From Cryptomeria japonica (taxonomy: Eukaryota; Streptophyta; Pinopsida; Cupressales; Cupressaceae), in NCBI RefSeq assembly GCF_030272615.1, contig NC_081413.1, positions 181,672,951-181,736,950 of the forward strand: a stretch of DNA of 64,000 bases, read 5' to 3'. Both the position numbers and the translations under genes were made by a program. Positions 44,065-55,627 of this stretch are shown one piece after another (the first letter of the stretch is position 1; each line of letters starts with the position of its first letter). Below the pieces are notes generated by a model, which saw only the letters and a program-made list of their open reading frames with translations, had not been told where the DNA came from and did no database searches.

Positions 44065-45677
44065 TGTTATTAGTCCCAACCGATGTTGAGAAGGGAGGGG
44101 TGAATCAACACTTGATCAGTTTTTCACAATTAAAACTTTTAACTCTAATCTGCATTTATTTAATATTCATCAATATGCTTAATCACTGAAGTAGAATATG
44201 CATGCACGAGAAGTTGACAGTGTCAGCAAGATTTATCTCGTGGAAACCCAAATGGGAGAAAATCATGGTGTGAGTAGGAACTCACAAAATTTGTACTCTT
44301 TTGGAGTACGCCTAGTGAGGAGCCATCCCTATTAGGAGATTACAAAGACACTTGTTACGTGCCACCTAGTTAAGGGATTTTGTTTAAGGCCGGTTAGTGC
44401 CTTTACCATGTTAAAGGTAGCTTGATTAAAGAACTTAAGAACATCAATTAAGATGTCACCCAATTAAGGGATTCTGCAAAAGGGACCTGTTAAAGTCCAC
44501 CTGGTTAAGGGATTCAAGTTGCAATGGTTAGAAAGAAACAAATGGATGATTTTCTAACCTAGCTACTGATAGCTTGATCAGATCACAATGAGAATCACAC
44601 TCTATCTACACCAGTTGTGTCTTCTCTACACAACACTGATTTTCTTCTTTGGCTCTGCACTCTCTCAGTCCTCTAACCTTTGACTCTGTACTCTCCTGGT
44701 TCTCTGACCTTTGACTCTGCACTTTGTCAGTCCTCTGTCTCTCAACTCTGCACTCAGTTGGTCTACCTCAAACACCCTCTTCTCTGCTAAATCCTTTTAG
44801 CACTTCCTCTCACTCTGCTCTTCACTTTGGATCGCCTTCTACAAGATCTCCTTTTTGCAAATTTTATGATCAAGTATTTCTAAATGAATTCAAAAATACT
44901 TTATACATTTTTTCTCGATACCTTCAAGAGGGGATGTTACCTCAATCAAAGCAATCACATATTTTAGAAGATTTTAAATTCAAAATCTCCCACTCTTTCT
45001 CAGTGCGCCCTACAACAATTCCGCCAAGTGTTCAACAAATTCTACCATCGCATCTTCCAAAAATGGTAACTTCTATGTTGAGTTCAGTTAATTAAGTGCG
45101 AACTAGAAAATCCATAGGTAATCATGCTTGACTGCATGATAACTGAAGTTGACCTTACCAACTTATGATTTGGCATAAGCATAAGCTCACTAACTCACCT
45201 TTTTCCACCACAACTGAATAATTGATCGCCTCTCCAAGGTTTATGGTGATCACCTATCTTCCTTTTGTCATACCAGTGTACCCGTATACCACTACACTTC
45301 TATATTACCGGTTCATCCTTTGATTGTTGGTTTGTTGTGCTAGCATCAAGTCTCCTCTCCTATTTGTCAATGAGGTTCCAATTTTCATATAACATCAAGT
45401 CTTCTTGTCTGAGTCATCTTTTGTGACTTCATCAGCATCAAAATGACCGTTCTTCTTGAATGATAGACCGGTTGGATTATTCTATCTTCCCTTGAGTTGA
45501 TTGAACTTTGGGTCATCTATTTGGAGTGTTGTATCCATGTGTTTGTAAGTCATCACCTTTGCTTACTAAAATACGCCATTCTATCGATACCACTTCATCG
45601 GTCAGTGTTAGACATGAATGACAAATCTTAGCTCATATACCAGTTCTTTGGATTGATCGGTTTTGTCAATGCCAACA
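44065..45677 (-). repeat. Copia-2 3' LTR, 1.6 kb
   Basis: On the minus strand it starts TGTTGGCATTGAC at 45677, beside the PPT CAAAGGGGGAGAT, and ends at about 44065 in the Gypsy-P 3' LTR. Contains a short version of the U5 stem-loop (44084-44110) and a run of CTCTGCACTCTCTCAGTCC-type degenerate repeats at 44640-44760. Confidence 0.8.
44084..44110 (-). promoter_or_regulatory. U5 stem-loop, Copia-2 LTR
   Basis: TGTTGA (44084-44089) and TCAACA (44105-44110) pair over 6 bp around GAAGGGAGGGGTGAA. It lies 19 nt from the LTR end. Confidence 0.6.
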
Positions 45678-46464
45678 ATCTCCCCCTTTGGAATTGATGG
45701 AAACACTTCAGAATCTATCTTACTAGTTTTATTTCAGTACCACTCATTACTTCTACCCTGAGTAATGAATGTCTCCCCCTAACACTGGTAAAACTCTATT
45801 TTCAGCAACTTGCAACTTTAGCTCAACCACTACTTACCAATGCTTAAAACATTATAATCATATCTCTCCCTTTGACAACAATGCCAAAGATTCATTTCAG
45901 TACACTTACAAGACTGCTCCCCCTAACCGGAGTAGCCCACATTTATCAATCTAGTCTTAGAAAAAAAATTGAAATCATACCAGATTGATATAGAGCCCTT
46001 TTTGCTTACTTTACTGTAGGTAGGGGCATCACCCTCAACTTACCTTTGAGATATTAAAAGGTGTCCTTCTGTAGTGGCTTGGTGAAGATATCAACCACCT
46101 TCTCTTTTGTTGGGATATATTCCAACATCACTTCCTTTTCCTAAACTTGTTCCCTTAGATAGTGATATTTGATAGCTATGTGCTTCATTTTGAAATGCAT
46201 CACCGTATTCTTGGATATGTCAATGACATTGGTGTTGTTATAATGAATCACTACTGGTCCAATCACATTTTCTTGGATACCTTCAAACAATTGCTTGATC
46301 CAAACTATATGTTTGCAGTTGATTACAACAACTACATACTCAACTTCAGCTATGGATTGAGATATGTAGTTTTGTTTCTTGCTTGTCCAAGATACAATCC
46401 TATCTCCAAGAAAGAATGCACCTCTACTAGTGCTCTTTTTGTCATCAATGTTCCCTACCCAATC
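45678..46464 (-). pseudogene. Copia-2 RNase H
   Basis: Broken minus frames contain STSRGAFFLGDRIVSWTSKK, then AEVEYVVVVINCKHIVWIKQ, DISKNTVMHFKMKHIAIKYH and YIPTKEKVVDIFTKPLQKD, the copia RNase H and polyprotein end. Stops and small indels are scattered. Confidence 0.85.
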
Positions 46465-47414
46465 TTAATCAGTGAAGACACTTAAGTTGAAGTCTCCCTT
46501 ACGTGGATACCAGAGACCATACTCATCAGTCCCCTTGAGGTATCTAAATATTCTCTTGACTACCACCATGTGAGTCTCTTTTGGGTTTGCAAAAAATCTA
46601 GCAACCAAGCCAACAACTTGTGCTATGTTCAGTCTACTATGTACTGCATACTGCAACTTACCGATCATGGACCAGCAAAGTGTCTCATTCCCTTCTTCAA
46701 CCCCATCATATTTAGAGATCTTGCAACCTGTAACCATTGAAGTTCCAACAAGTTTGCAATATTCCATTCCAAAAGTTTTTCAGAATTTCCCTTGTGTACT
46801 TAGTCTGACTGATGAAGATGCCATTCTTTAGATGTGAGACTTACAGGCCAATAAAATTTTTTATCTCGCCAATCATGGACATCTCAAATTCTTGCTTCAT
46901 TTGTTCTACAAAGCTTCTGCTCATCTCATCATCTCCTCCAAAGATGATGTCATCTACAAATATCTCAGCAATTAGATGTTTTCCTTCAGCTCCACTCTTT
47001 AGATACAGGTTACTGTTATCACTGGTTCTTTTGAACCCTATACTTAGCAGATATGAGTGCAGCCTCTCATACCAAACTCTTGGTGCTTGTTTTAGCCCAT
47101 ATAGAGCCTTCTACAACCTGCATACCATATTTCTTCCATCGTCAGATGCAAACCCTTCTGGTTGCTCTATGTAAACTTCTTCCTCTAACACACCATTTAA
47201 GAATGTCGATTTAACATCCATTTGATAAAATTTAAAAAATTTGTAAACAGAATAGGCCAGCAAAATTCTGACCCCTTCCAGCCTAGCCACTGGTGTGAAG
47301 GTTTCTCCATAGTCCAAACCTTCTTCTCAAGAATAGCCCTTACAGACTAATCTTTCTTTGTTTAATATCACTTTACCAGTTTCATCCATTTTATTTCTGA
47401 ACACCCACTTAGTG
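46465..47414 (-). pseudogene. Copia-2 reverse transcriptase, C-terminal two thirds
   Basis: Minus pieces: MDYGETFTPVARLEGVRILL and YQMDVKSTFLNGVLEEEVYI (47111-47317), then YGLKQAPRVWYERL, IFVDDIIFGGDDEM, EQMKQEFEMSMIGEIKNF, and the frame at 46465-46767 with MIGKLQYAVHSRLNIAQVVG and VKRIFRYLKGTDEYGLWYPR. Both Asp of the active site remain. The next upstream residues, KWVFRNKM, abut the Copia-3 insertion at 47415. Confidence 0.9.
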
Positions 47415-47419
47415 CCTAT

Positions 47420-48704
47420 TGCTAGGATAACCGATGAACAACTAAGAGGGGAGGGGGTGAATCAGTTGTTAACATATTATAACTTTTAATCCACAATACA
47501 ACCTTAAACAAATCAAGTACCGGTAAAGAAAATACAGATGCAGGTAGGAAAAGATACCAGTAAACAATACAACTTAACAATTAACTAGATAATCAATGCA
47601 AAGCAACCATACCACATAACACCATGAATTGTATGTGGAAAACCCGGAAAGGAAAAAACCACGGTGGGAAGCCTACCCATAGTCAGATGATACTTCTGTA
47701 GAAAGTATGTGTTACGATGAGGGGCTTGGACTTGCAAGAAGGCACACTACCTAGAGTGTACTGCTCATTATAAAAGAGTCTCACAGACTACAAAGAGGCT
47801 ACAACCATCTCAAGATAAATGGACAACAATCCAATAGACTGAATTGCTAGAAATAACATCTACCACGTCTGATTATAGTCCCGGTTAATCTCAATGTCAG
47901 AGGACTAAATCCTCTTCTGAATCCAATTCGATCACCAATGATCGACCAACACCTATGCCTGAATGATATTACAATATTCACACATTATATTCCTTGACCA
48001 TGACCTTTTCAATAACCATGATACTTTACAAAGAGTTTCTACCTCTTATTTATACAAACCCTAAGGCCTAAACCAATTAGGTCGACCACCTAAAGATATT
48101 ATAATAAGATCATTACATTATTCCATATTACAATGATATGCCATGTTGACTTAAGACCAAAACAATAATAAAAAATCCATAAATCATCTTGAGGCATCCC
48201 AGTAATGTGTAGAGTACATGTTAGCATGATATTGGTCCATAACCTAGATAGGTATTAGACATATTCTGGGTCCACCACGCCAAAGTAATGTCTTCAATCA
48301 GTTGAAGCACGATCAAAGAATATCTTCAGCATCCTAAAATCCATGAAGAAGTTGCACGAACACCAACTATGCATCCTATCATGATTCCTTAATGAAATCT
48401 CTACCAGTAAAACCTTAAACTAGTATCGGTAAGAGTTTACCAAAGTGTATGATAGCATCTGATTACCAAGACAATACAAAATGACCAAAACATGCTCATG
48501 GAGCATATAACACATAAAATCAAATATACTTCACTGACCCAAACATGTTGGAAGTGTCCAATAGATAGTCTCTACTGCTAGTAACACTAGATCTTCTAGT
48601 GGTAACCAAAACTTATTTGTCGGTAACCAACCATAATAGCTAGTGTTGACATCAATGACAAAACATCAATGCAACACATAATCAATTCATCCATTATGCC
48701 AACA
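47420..48704 (-). repeat. Copia-3 3' LTR
   Basis: 1285 bp. Read minus it starts TGTTGGCATAATGG at 48704 beside the PPT, and ends in TCCTAGCA at 47420 (one change from the AACA ending of the other copies). U5 stem-loop at 47437-47470. Confidence 0.93.
47437..47470 (-). promoter_or_regulatory. U5 stem-loop, Copia-3 3' LTR
   Basis: AACAACTAA (47437-47445) and TCAGTTGTT (47462-47470) pair with one mismatch around GGGGAGGGGG. Confidence 0.65.
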
Positions 48705-49132
48705 ATCTCCCCCTTTGGCATTGATGGCAACACTAGATGTGAAAAACATCTAAGTACCAATAAATGCCAAACAAGTCTCCCCCCTTATGGAAGACAACCA
48801 ACAATCAATAGCTCTCCCCCTATGAATGATATCTCTATAAGGTTATGAATGATTTTTCACATTACTATCACTCCCCCTTTGACATCAATGCCAAAAATTT
48901 GACAAAAATATCAAAGCAATGATATAAACCTTTGAATCTCAAAGCTGACTACTCCACTTGAGTAGTAGCACCACTCATTAGTGTCAGAATGAATAATGTC
49001 TCTAGTAATGCATGCCAAAATGATGACAAACTTCATCAATAAAGTCTCTGCTAGAGGGGCAGAAACCCCTAACCTATCTCTCAAATACTCAAATGATTCC
49101 TTAGATTGCAGTTTATTGAATATGTCTACAAT

Positions 49133-49400
49133 CTATTCTTTAGTGTTCACATAAACCAATTTGACTTCCTTTGCTTCAATCTTGTCCTTCAAAAAGTTAT
49201 ACTTTATTGAAATATGCTTAGTCTTAGAGTGAAATAACGGATTCTTAGACATGTCAATAGTTGCAGAGTTATCATAGTAGATAACTACCAGTTCACTACA
49301 ATTTACCCTGATATCCTTCAACATTTTCTTCATCCAAAAGACTTCAGGGCAATTAGTTGCTGCTACAACATATTCAGCTTCTGTAGTAGATAAAGAAATG
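49133..49400 (-). pseudogene. Copia-3 RNase H C-terminal part
   Basis: Minus frame with VIYYDNSATIDMSKNPLFHS, KTKHISIKYNFLKDKIEAKE and YVNTKE, then a stop where Copia-1 reads QIADIFTKP. A further stop separates it from the RT frame at about 49405. Confidence 0.9.
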
Positions 49401-49405
49401 CATGA

Positions 49406-50725
49406 CTATTTTTTTCTAATCCATGAAACTAGTTTCTTTCCAAGAAAGAAAGCTCCACCAGAAGTGCTCTTCCTGTCATTAGTATCACTTGCCCAATCTG
49501 AGTCAGTATATGCACATAAAGTGAAATCATCATTTCTGTAATACCATAAACCATATTTTGTTGTTCCTTGCAAATACCGAAATATCCTCTTTACTGCACA
49601 TTCATGATTTTCTTTAGGATTACTTTGATATCTTGAAACAATACTTACTACATTCATAATATCAAATCTAGTCCGAGTTAGATATAACAGACCACCAATC
49701 ATAGACTTATACCTTGTCGAATTTATCGGTGTAGAAGTATCCCTGATAGATAATTTCTCACTTGTATGCATAGGAGTACTTACTGGTTTGGAATTCTCCA
49801 TACCAAACTTCTTCAACAATTCCCTCAGATACTTAGTTTGACAAATAAAAATCCCTTTGTTAGTTTGAGTAATCTGCAAACCTAAGAAAAATTTCATCTC
49901 ACCAATCATGGACATTTCAAATTCATTCTTCATGTTTTTAGAAAATTCCATGCATAGTTTATCTTCTCCTCCAAAAATGATATCATCAACAAAAACTTCA
50001 ATAATCAAAATTTCATTATCAGTGATCTTATAATATAGATTACTATCAACACTGCCTTTAGTAAAACCAAGCTTCAAAAGATATTTATCCAACCTTGTAT
50101 ACCAAGCTCTAGGAGCCCGTTTCAATCCATATAAAGCTTTCTTCAATCTACAAATCATATCTTTATCATATGTCAATGAAAATCCATTAGGTTGCTCAAT
50201 GTAAACTTCTTCCTCAAGCTCACCATTCAAAAATGCACATTTAACATCCATTTGATAAACCTGATAGTTCTTATAAGTTGCATAGGCAAGAAATAGTCTA
50301 ACAGCTTCAATTCTAGCTACAAGTGCAAATTTCTCACCATAATCAATTCCTTCCATTTGAGAATATCCTTTAAATCTAGCCTTCTTCCTTATAACTTGAC
50401 CATCCTCATTCAGTTTATTTGTAAAAACCCATTTAGTTCCAATAACATTCTTTTTTTTAGGTTGGGAAACTAAAGACCAAGTTTCATTCTTCTCTATTTG
50501 ATCTAATTCATCTTCCATAGCCTTTAACCAATATTTATCCTTACAAGCTTCAATAGCAGTTGTCGGTTCAACTTGAGAAATAAGACATATCTCTTCATTT
50601 GCCAGTTTTATTCTTGTCATAACTCCCTTGTTTCTATCTCCAATAATTTGATCTTCAGAATGATTTAATCTTACATACCTTGGTGTCTTTTGAACTTTAG
50701 GTTCACTGCTTTGATCACCAGTCAC
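49406..50725 (-). CDS. Copia-3 reverse transcriptase / RNase H, open 439 codons
   Basis: The longest open RT frame in the window. In order: TPRYVRLNHSEDQIIGDR, ETWSLVSQPKKKNVIGTKWV, YQMDVKCAFLNGELEEEVYI, YGLKRAPRAWYTRLDKYLLK, FVDDIIFGGEDKLC (active site intact), GEMKFFLGLQITQ, STPMHTSEKL, MIGGLLYLTRT, VKRIFRYLQGTTKYGLWY and AYTDSDWASDTNDRKSTSGG (RNase H Asp). The block before GYSQ has lost three codons (ARFKGYSQ where relatives have ARLVCKGYS). It would be part of a polyprotein, not a free gene; the ATG here is not its true start. Confidence 0.93.
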   Translation of the reverse strand: MTGDQSSEPKVQKTPRYVRLNHSEDQIIGDRNKGVMTRIKLANEEICLISQVEPTTAIEACKDKYWLKAMEDELDQIEKNETWSLVSQPKKKNVIGTKWVFTNKLNEDGQVIRKKARFKGYSQMEGIDYGEKFALVARIEAVRLFLAYATYKNYQVYQMDVKCAFLNGELEEEVYIEQPNGFSLTYDKDMICRLKKALYGLKRAPRAWYTRLDKYLLKLGFTKGSVDSNLYYKITDNEILIIEVFVDDIIFGGEDKLCMEFSKNMKNEFEMSMIGEMKFFLGLQITQTNKGIFICQTKYLRELLKKFGMENSKPVSTPMHTSEKLSIRDTSTPINSTRYKSMIGGLLYLTRTRFDIMNVVSIVSRYQSNPKENHECAVKRIFRYLQGTTKYGLWYYRNDDFTLCAYTDSDWASDTNDRKSTSGGAFFLGKKLVSWIRKK

Positions 50726-50851
50726 AATTGAATTTTCTGATTGTGCCAGTGTAACTGTCTCAGCTTCCTATACCAGTTGAGGCATTGTCAGCTCAATTAT
50801 TATCATTTCCACTTCTAGTTCCCTGTCATATGATATAGAATGATTTTTGTA

Positions 50852-51193
50852 CTATTCATCCACTTTCGCATTAGCACTCTCCACAATTTTCTGCAATATT
50901 TTGTTATAACATCTATATGCTTTGCTCTGAATTGAATAACAAATAAATATCCCTTCATCACATCTAGGATCAAACTTTCCTATTGAATCATCCCTTTTGA
51001 TATAGCATTTACTTCCAAATATTCTGAAATACTTAACAATAGGTGTATTTTCAAACCATAGTTCATAAGGGGTCTTACCGATTTCACCTTTGATGTGAAC
51101 TCTGTTGAATGTGTAGACGGTTGTACTCACTGCTTCTCTCCAGTAGATATGAGGCAATTTGGCATCTATCATCATAGATCTATCTGCATCCAA
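50852..51193 (-). pseudogene. Copia-3 integrase C-terminal part
   Basis: Minus frame with MIDAKLPHIYWREAVSTTVY, FNRVHIKGEIGKTPYELWFE, KYFRIFGSKCYIKRDDSIGK and FDPRCDEGIFICYSIQSK. It continues the integrase after a stop and frameshift near 51230-51260. Confidence 0.9.
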
Positions 51194-51216
51194 AATGGTT
51201 CTGATCTTTCTTTTAG

Positions 51217-51885
51217 CTACTCCATTTTGCTAAGGAGTCTTAGATGCAGATAGTTGTCTCCTGATCCATTTGTCTCACAATAACTGTTAAATTCATGAGA
51301 AGTGAACTCACCTCCATGATCTGATCTTAGACATTTGATTTTCAATCTAGTTTCAGTTTCAACCTTCTCTTTAAATATCTTGAATTTCTCAAAAGCTTCA
51401 GACTTTTCCCTTAGAAAAGTCACCCACATAATTCTAGAATAGTCATCAATAATCAACATGAAATACCTATCACCTTGAAAGCTTCTAGTCCTTGTTGGAC
51501 CACATAAGTCAGTGTGAATCAAATCAAGTACATCATTAGATTTATCATTTATGCTCTTAAAAGAACTTTTGACTTGCTTACCTAATTGACATTCCTTACA
51601 TAACAGATTATGAGGTTTCATAATCTTAGGTATATCTCTAACTACCTTAGTTGAACTGATCTTAACAATACAATCAAAATTAACATGACATGCCCTCTTA
51701 TGCCATAGCCAACTCTCATCAATATGAGCAATCAAACATGTCTTATTACCAGTGTTCAAGTGAAAGATATTACTTCCTCTTTGAATACCGGTTGCAATCT
51801 CCAAACCAGTCTTGTTGATGATTTTGCATTTTCTATCTTTAAATTGAAGTTCAAAACCCTTATCAACTAATCGACCAACGCTCAA
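51217..51885 (-). pseudogene. Copia-3 integrase finger and core
   Basis: Minus frame of 222 residues: HIDESWLWHKRACHVNFDCI and CKECQLGKQ (HHCC finger), DLIHTDLCGPTRTRSFQGDR (first Asp intact), IIDDYSRIMWVTFLREKSEA, CLRSDHGGEFTSHEF (second Asp), then a frameshift at NGSGD. The catalytic residues seen are intact. It starts in a different frame from the protease. Confidence 0.93.
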
Positions 51886-52470
51886 AAGATTATGCCTTCT
51901 ACATAATAGACATTAGTAGTGTTCTTCTTCCCATCCAAAGAAATAATACCTCTACCTTTCATTATCCATGCCTTGTCATCTCCAAATCTGACTTGACCGC
52001 CATTGTATTCTTGTAGGGACATAAATTTCCCTTTATCTCCAGTCATATGATGTGAGCATCCACTATCAATTACCCATTCATCCTTATCTTCAACTTTTGC
52101 TACTAGGGCTTTTCCTTCATTCTTGATAGCTGGTTCCAATTCATCTTCCTTCAAAGCATAGAAAACCCATTTCTTTCTATTTCCAAATCTACTAATAGAG
52201 TCTTCTGTTGGTTCATCTCCAGAGTCATCAGTTACTCCTTCCTCATCTTCTATGTAGCATTGTTTACTCTTCTTGAATCTATATCTATTTGGGTTAGGCT
52301 TAAAAGATTTCTCAACTCTTTCCTCAAACCTTGCATTCCTTTCAGGACATCTAGATGCAAAATAACCAATCTTATTACATGCAAAACATTTAAAAGGTTC
52401 TTTTCCTTCATACTTACTTCCAGTTGGTCCTTTAGGTATTCTTCTAGCAAATAAGGCTTCAAGTTGCTAA
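51882..52470 (-). pseudogene. Copia-3 gag zinc knuckle and protease
   Basis: One minus frame from after a TAG at 52469: LFARRIPKGPTGSKYEGK, the knuckle CFACNKIGYFASRC (His replaced by Tyr), KPNPNRYRFKKSKQCYIEDE, then WVIDSGCSHHMTGDKGKF (protease DSG), VRFGDDKAWIMKGRGIISLD and YYVEG, where a frameshift occurs. Confidence 0.92.
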
Positions 52471-53205
52471 AGTTCTTCATCGTCTTTCCTCATGTCTTCC
52501 AATTCTTTTGCATATAGGGCTTTCCAATCACTTTTGCTAGTAGATATTGATGATGATGCATGAAAAGTAGGTTCAGACTTTGTAGCTCCAGAAGATCCAA
52601 ATTCTTCAATCTCAAAAGAAGATAATTTCCCAATTATAGTGTCTCTGTTAATGGAGGTGTTTGTCATTGTTCTTAACTCATCAATTGTAGTTACCTTCAT
52701 CTTGTAAGCTGGTGGAAGGGCTCTCAAGACTCTGGAAACTATTTCATCTTCACTTAGAAATCCTCCACAACATTGAATTCTCATAACAATCTCATTTACT
52801 CTTTCCATAAACACAACAATTCTTTCATTATCTTCCATTTTCAAATTTTCATATCTTACCTAGTAACCATCAAGTCTAGCAATTTTGACAGTAGGGTCAC
52901 CTTCATTCAAATTTTGCAATTTGTCCCACATAACCTTAGTCAATGATTTGTCAGTCAATCCCATGATCTATTAATCAATAAGTGCACACAAGAGGGCTTC
53001 TCTATCTTTGCAATCATTTTCAATATTCTTATACAAGTCTATAGGAGTAGGATTGCCAGATACCAGATCATAAGGTGTGTATCCTTAGATAGTGATCTCC
53101 CAAATATACTTGCCAAGACATCTAAGATGAGTCTCCATTCAAATTTTCCATATCCCATAATTTGTTCCATCAAGATTAGGGATTTCTCTTCTGAAAATAG
53201 TTGTC
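52471..53205 (-). pseudogene. Copia-3 gag N-terminal part
   Basis: Starts MTTIFRREIPNLDGTNYGIW at 53205, 46 nt inside the PBS, with in-frame stops in the first 90 codons. An open frame (52467-52844) follows with ERIVVFMERVNEIVMRIQCC, EDEIVSRVLRALPPAYKMKV and NRDTIIGKLSSFEIEEFG. Homologous to Copia-1 and -4 gag, but a distinct subfamily (MTTIFRRE instead of MSTNYFRK). Confidence 0.9.
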
Positions 53206-53251
53206 ATAGGATCTACCTCAATCAGTTAAGCTTCTACAAAAGAGGACCAAA

Positions 53252-53263
53252 TCTCTAATACCA
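53252..53263 (-). other. Copia-3 primer-binding site
   Basis: Read minus, TGGTATTAGAGA, a methionine-tRNA-type site with changes, 2 nt inside the 5' LTR. Confidence 0.8.
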
Positions 53264-53265
53264 AT

Positions 53266-54552
53266 TGTTAGGATAATTGATGAACAATTGAGAGGGGGGG
53301 GGGGGTGAATCAGTTGTTAATAGATTATAACTGTTAATCCACAATACAACCTTAAACAAATCAAGTATCGGTAAAACACATACATATGCTGGTAGGAAAA
53401 GATACCGGTAAACAATACAACTTAACAATTAACTAGATAATCAATGCAAAGAAACCATACCACATAAAACCATGATTTGTACGTGGAAAAACTAGAAAGG
53501 GAAAAACTATGGTGGGAAGCCTACCCACCGTTAGAGGATACTTTTGCAGAAAGTATGTGTTACAATGAGGGGCTTCTACTTGCAGGAAGGCACACTGCCT
53601 AGAGCATACTGCTCATTACAAAAGAGTCTCATTGACTACAGAGAGGCTACAACCATCTCAAGATAAATGGACAACAATACAATAGAGTGAACTACTAGAA
53701 ATAGCATCTACCATGCATGATTACATACTTGATTAAGCTCAATGTTGGAGGACTAAATCCTCTTTTGAATCCAATTCGATCACCAATTATCGACCAACAC
53801 CTATGCCTGAATGATATTACAATATTTGCACATTACATTCCTTGACCATGACCTTTTCTATAACCATGAGACTTTACAAAGAGTTTCTACCTCTTATTTA
53901 TACAAAACCTAAGGCCTAAAACAATTAGGTCAGCCACCTAAAGATATTACAATAAGATCAATACATGATTCCATATTACAATAATATGCCATGTTAGCTT
54001 AAGACCAAAACAATAATAACAAATCCATAAATCATCTTGAGGCATCCCAGTAATGTGTAGTGTACACATTAGCATGATATCAGTGCATAACCTAGATAGG
54101 TACCAGACCTCTTCTGGGTCCACCACACCAAAGAAATGTTTTCAAGTAGTTGAAGCATGATCAAAGAATATCTTGAGCATGCTGAAATCCATGAAGAAGC
54201 TGCACCATCACCAACTATGCATCCTGTCATGATTCCTTAATAAAAGCTCTATCAGTAAAGCCTTAAAATAGTGTCGATAAGGGTTTACCAAAGTGTATGA
54301 TAGCATCCGATTACCAAGGCAATACCAACTAACCAAAACATGCTCATGGAGCATATAACACATGAAATCAAATATACTTCACTGATCCAAACATGTCAGA
54401 AGTGTCCAATACATAGTCTCTACTATCGGTAACACTAGATCTTCTACCAGTAACCAAAACTTGTTTGTTGGTAACCAACCATAATAGCTAGTGTTGACAT
54501 CAATGACAAAACACCAATGCAACACATAATCAATTCATCCATTATGCCAACA
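53266..54552 (-). repeat. Copia-3 5' LTR
   Basis: 1287 bp, TGTTGGCATAATGG at 54552 to CCTAACA at 53266 (minus). It aligns end to end with 47420-48704. U5 stem-loop at 53283-53318 with a 12-G tract. Confidence 0.93.
53283..53318 (-). promoter_or_regulatory. U5 stem-loop, Copia-3 5' LTR
   Basis: AACAATTGA (53283-53291) and TCAGTTGTT (53310-53318) pair over 9 positions, one of them a T-G wobble, around a 12-G tract (53294-53305). Confidence 0.7.
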
Positions 54553-54557
54553 CCTAT

Positions 54558-54899
54558 CACATTTTTGTTTTCTGGTTTGGGCACTAGAGTCCATGTATCA
54601 TTTTTCTCAATTTTCTCTAGTTCTTCTTCCATGGCCTTGACCCAATCATCATCTTTTAGAGACTCCTTTTTTGTTTTGGGCTCAAATATGGAGAGAATAC
54701 AATCATTCTCTCTTTCTCTTCTTTTGGTTAGAACTCCTGCATCTTTGTCACCGATGATATTTTCTGCAGAGTGATTTTTTCTAACATACTTACCCAATAT
54801 CGGTTCATTTCTTGGAGCTTCTTCAACTGGTTGTGCAGGTTCTACTTCATAGGCTTCTTCATCTACCACTTCAATCAGATATTCTTTAGTAGGTTCCAC
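54558..54899 (-). pseudogene. Copia-2 RT N-terminal part
   Basis: Minus frame with VEPAQPVEEAPRNEPILGKY, VRKNHSAENIIGDKDAGVLT, DDWVKAMEEELEKIEKNDTW and TLVPKPENKNVIG. It then runs into Copia-3 LTR sequence; the RT continues at 47414. Removing Copia-3 and one CCTAT joins NVIG to GTKWVF-type residues, as in intact relatives. Confidence 0.92.
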
Positions 54900-55627
54900 C
54901 AGTACATTATACTCGAACCCTTTATAGTCCTCTCATTCACTCTTACTGGTCTGTTCATTTTTCTCAGAGTAATCATCTACTCTGACATTTGCACTTTCCA
55001 CAATCTTACCAATCCTTTTGTTCAAACACCGACATGCCTTACTTTTTGTGGAGTAACCTAAGAAGGTTCCTTCATCACTCTTGGGATCAAATTTTCTAGT
55101 GTACTCATCCCTCTTGATATAGCACCTGCTTCCAAATACTTTGAAATAACAAACATTAGGTGAGTATCCACACCATAATTCTTAGGGGGTTTTATTTGTC
55201 CCTTTCTTTACTTGTATCTAGTTCAAGGTGTATACAACAATGATTATTGCTTCTCTCCATAAAATATGTGGAATGTCCTTTTGTATCATCAGAGTCCTTG
55301 CACAATCAATAAGAGTTATGTTTCTTCTTTCAGCAACCCCATTCTGCTGAGGGGTTTTGGGTGCAGACATTTGTCTCATAATCCCTTGTTCCTCGCAGTA
55401 ATTCATGAACTCTTGATAGGTGAACTCTCCTCCTCTATCTGATCTCAGACACTTCATATTCTTACCGATTCCTCTCTCTACTCAAGCCTTAAATACTTTA
55501 AACATGTGAAAGGCTTCAAATTTTTCCTTCAAGAATACAACCCACATCATTCTTGAGAAATCATCCACAAACAACATAAAATACCGGTTTCCATAGAAAC
55601 TCTTGGTTCTCATAGTATTAGATTCAA
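54900..55627 (-). pseudogene. Copia-2 integrase, truncated
   Basis: Minus pieces: RTKSFYGNRYFMLFVDDFSR and MMWVVFLKEKFEAFHMFKVF (55482-55625), CLRSDRGGEFTYQEFMNYCE and MSAPKTPQQNGVAERRN (55218-55457, with the catalytic Asp and Glu), then VFGSRCYIKRDEYTRKFDPK. The first catalytic Asp block (HTDLCGP) is missing because a Copia-5 LTR begins at 55628. Confidence 0.9.

Larger units (their letters stand above)
47420..54552 (-). mobile_element. Copia-3: complete Ty1/copia element inserted in Copia-2 RT
   Basis: 7133 bp, LTRs 47420-48704 and 53266-54552, perfect CCTAT duplication (47415-47419 and 54553-54557) that falls inside the Copia-2 RT codons for NVIG. Gag-pol is mostly in frame, with an open 439-codon RT. 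A few stops and frameshifts break gag and integrase. Because it lies in Copia-2, it is younger than it. Confidence 0.96.
44065..55627 (-). mobile_element. Copia-2: Ty1/copia element, split by Copia-3 and 5'-truncated
   Basis: Minus-strand 3' LTR (44065-45677), RNase H and RT (45678-47419), then, after Copia-3 (47420-54552 plus a 5-bp duplication), the RT start and integrase (54558-55627). It is cut at 55627 in the integrase core by a Copia-5 LTR. Gag, protease and the 5' LTR are not in the window. It is a different family from Copia-1, -3 and -4 by sequence. Confidence 0.9.
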
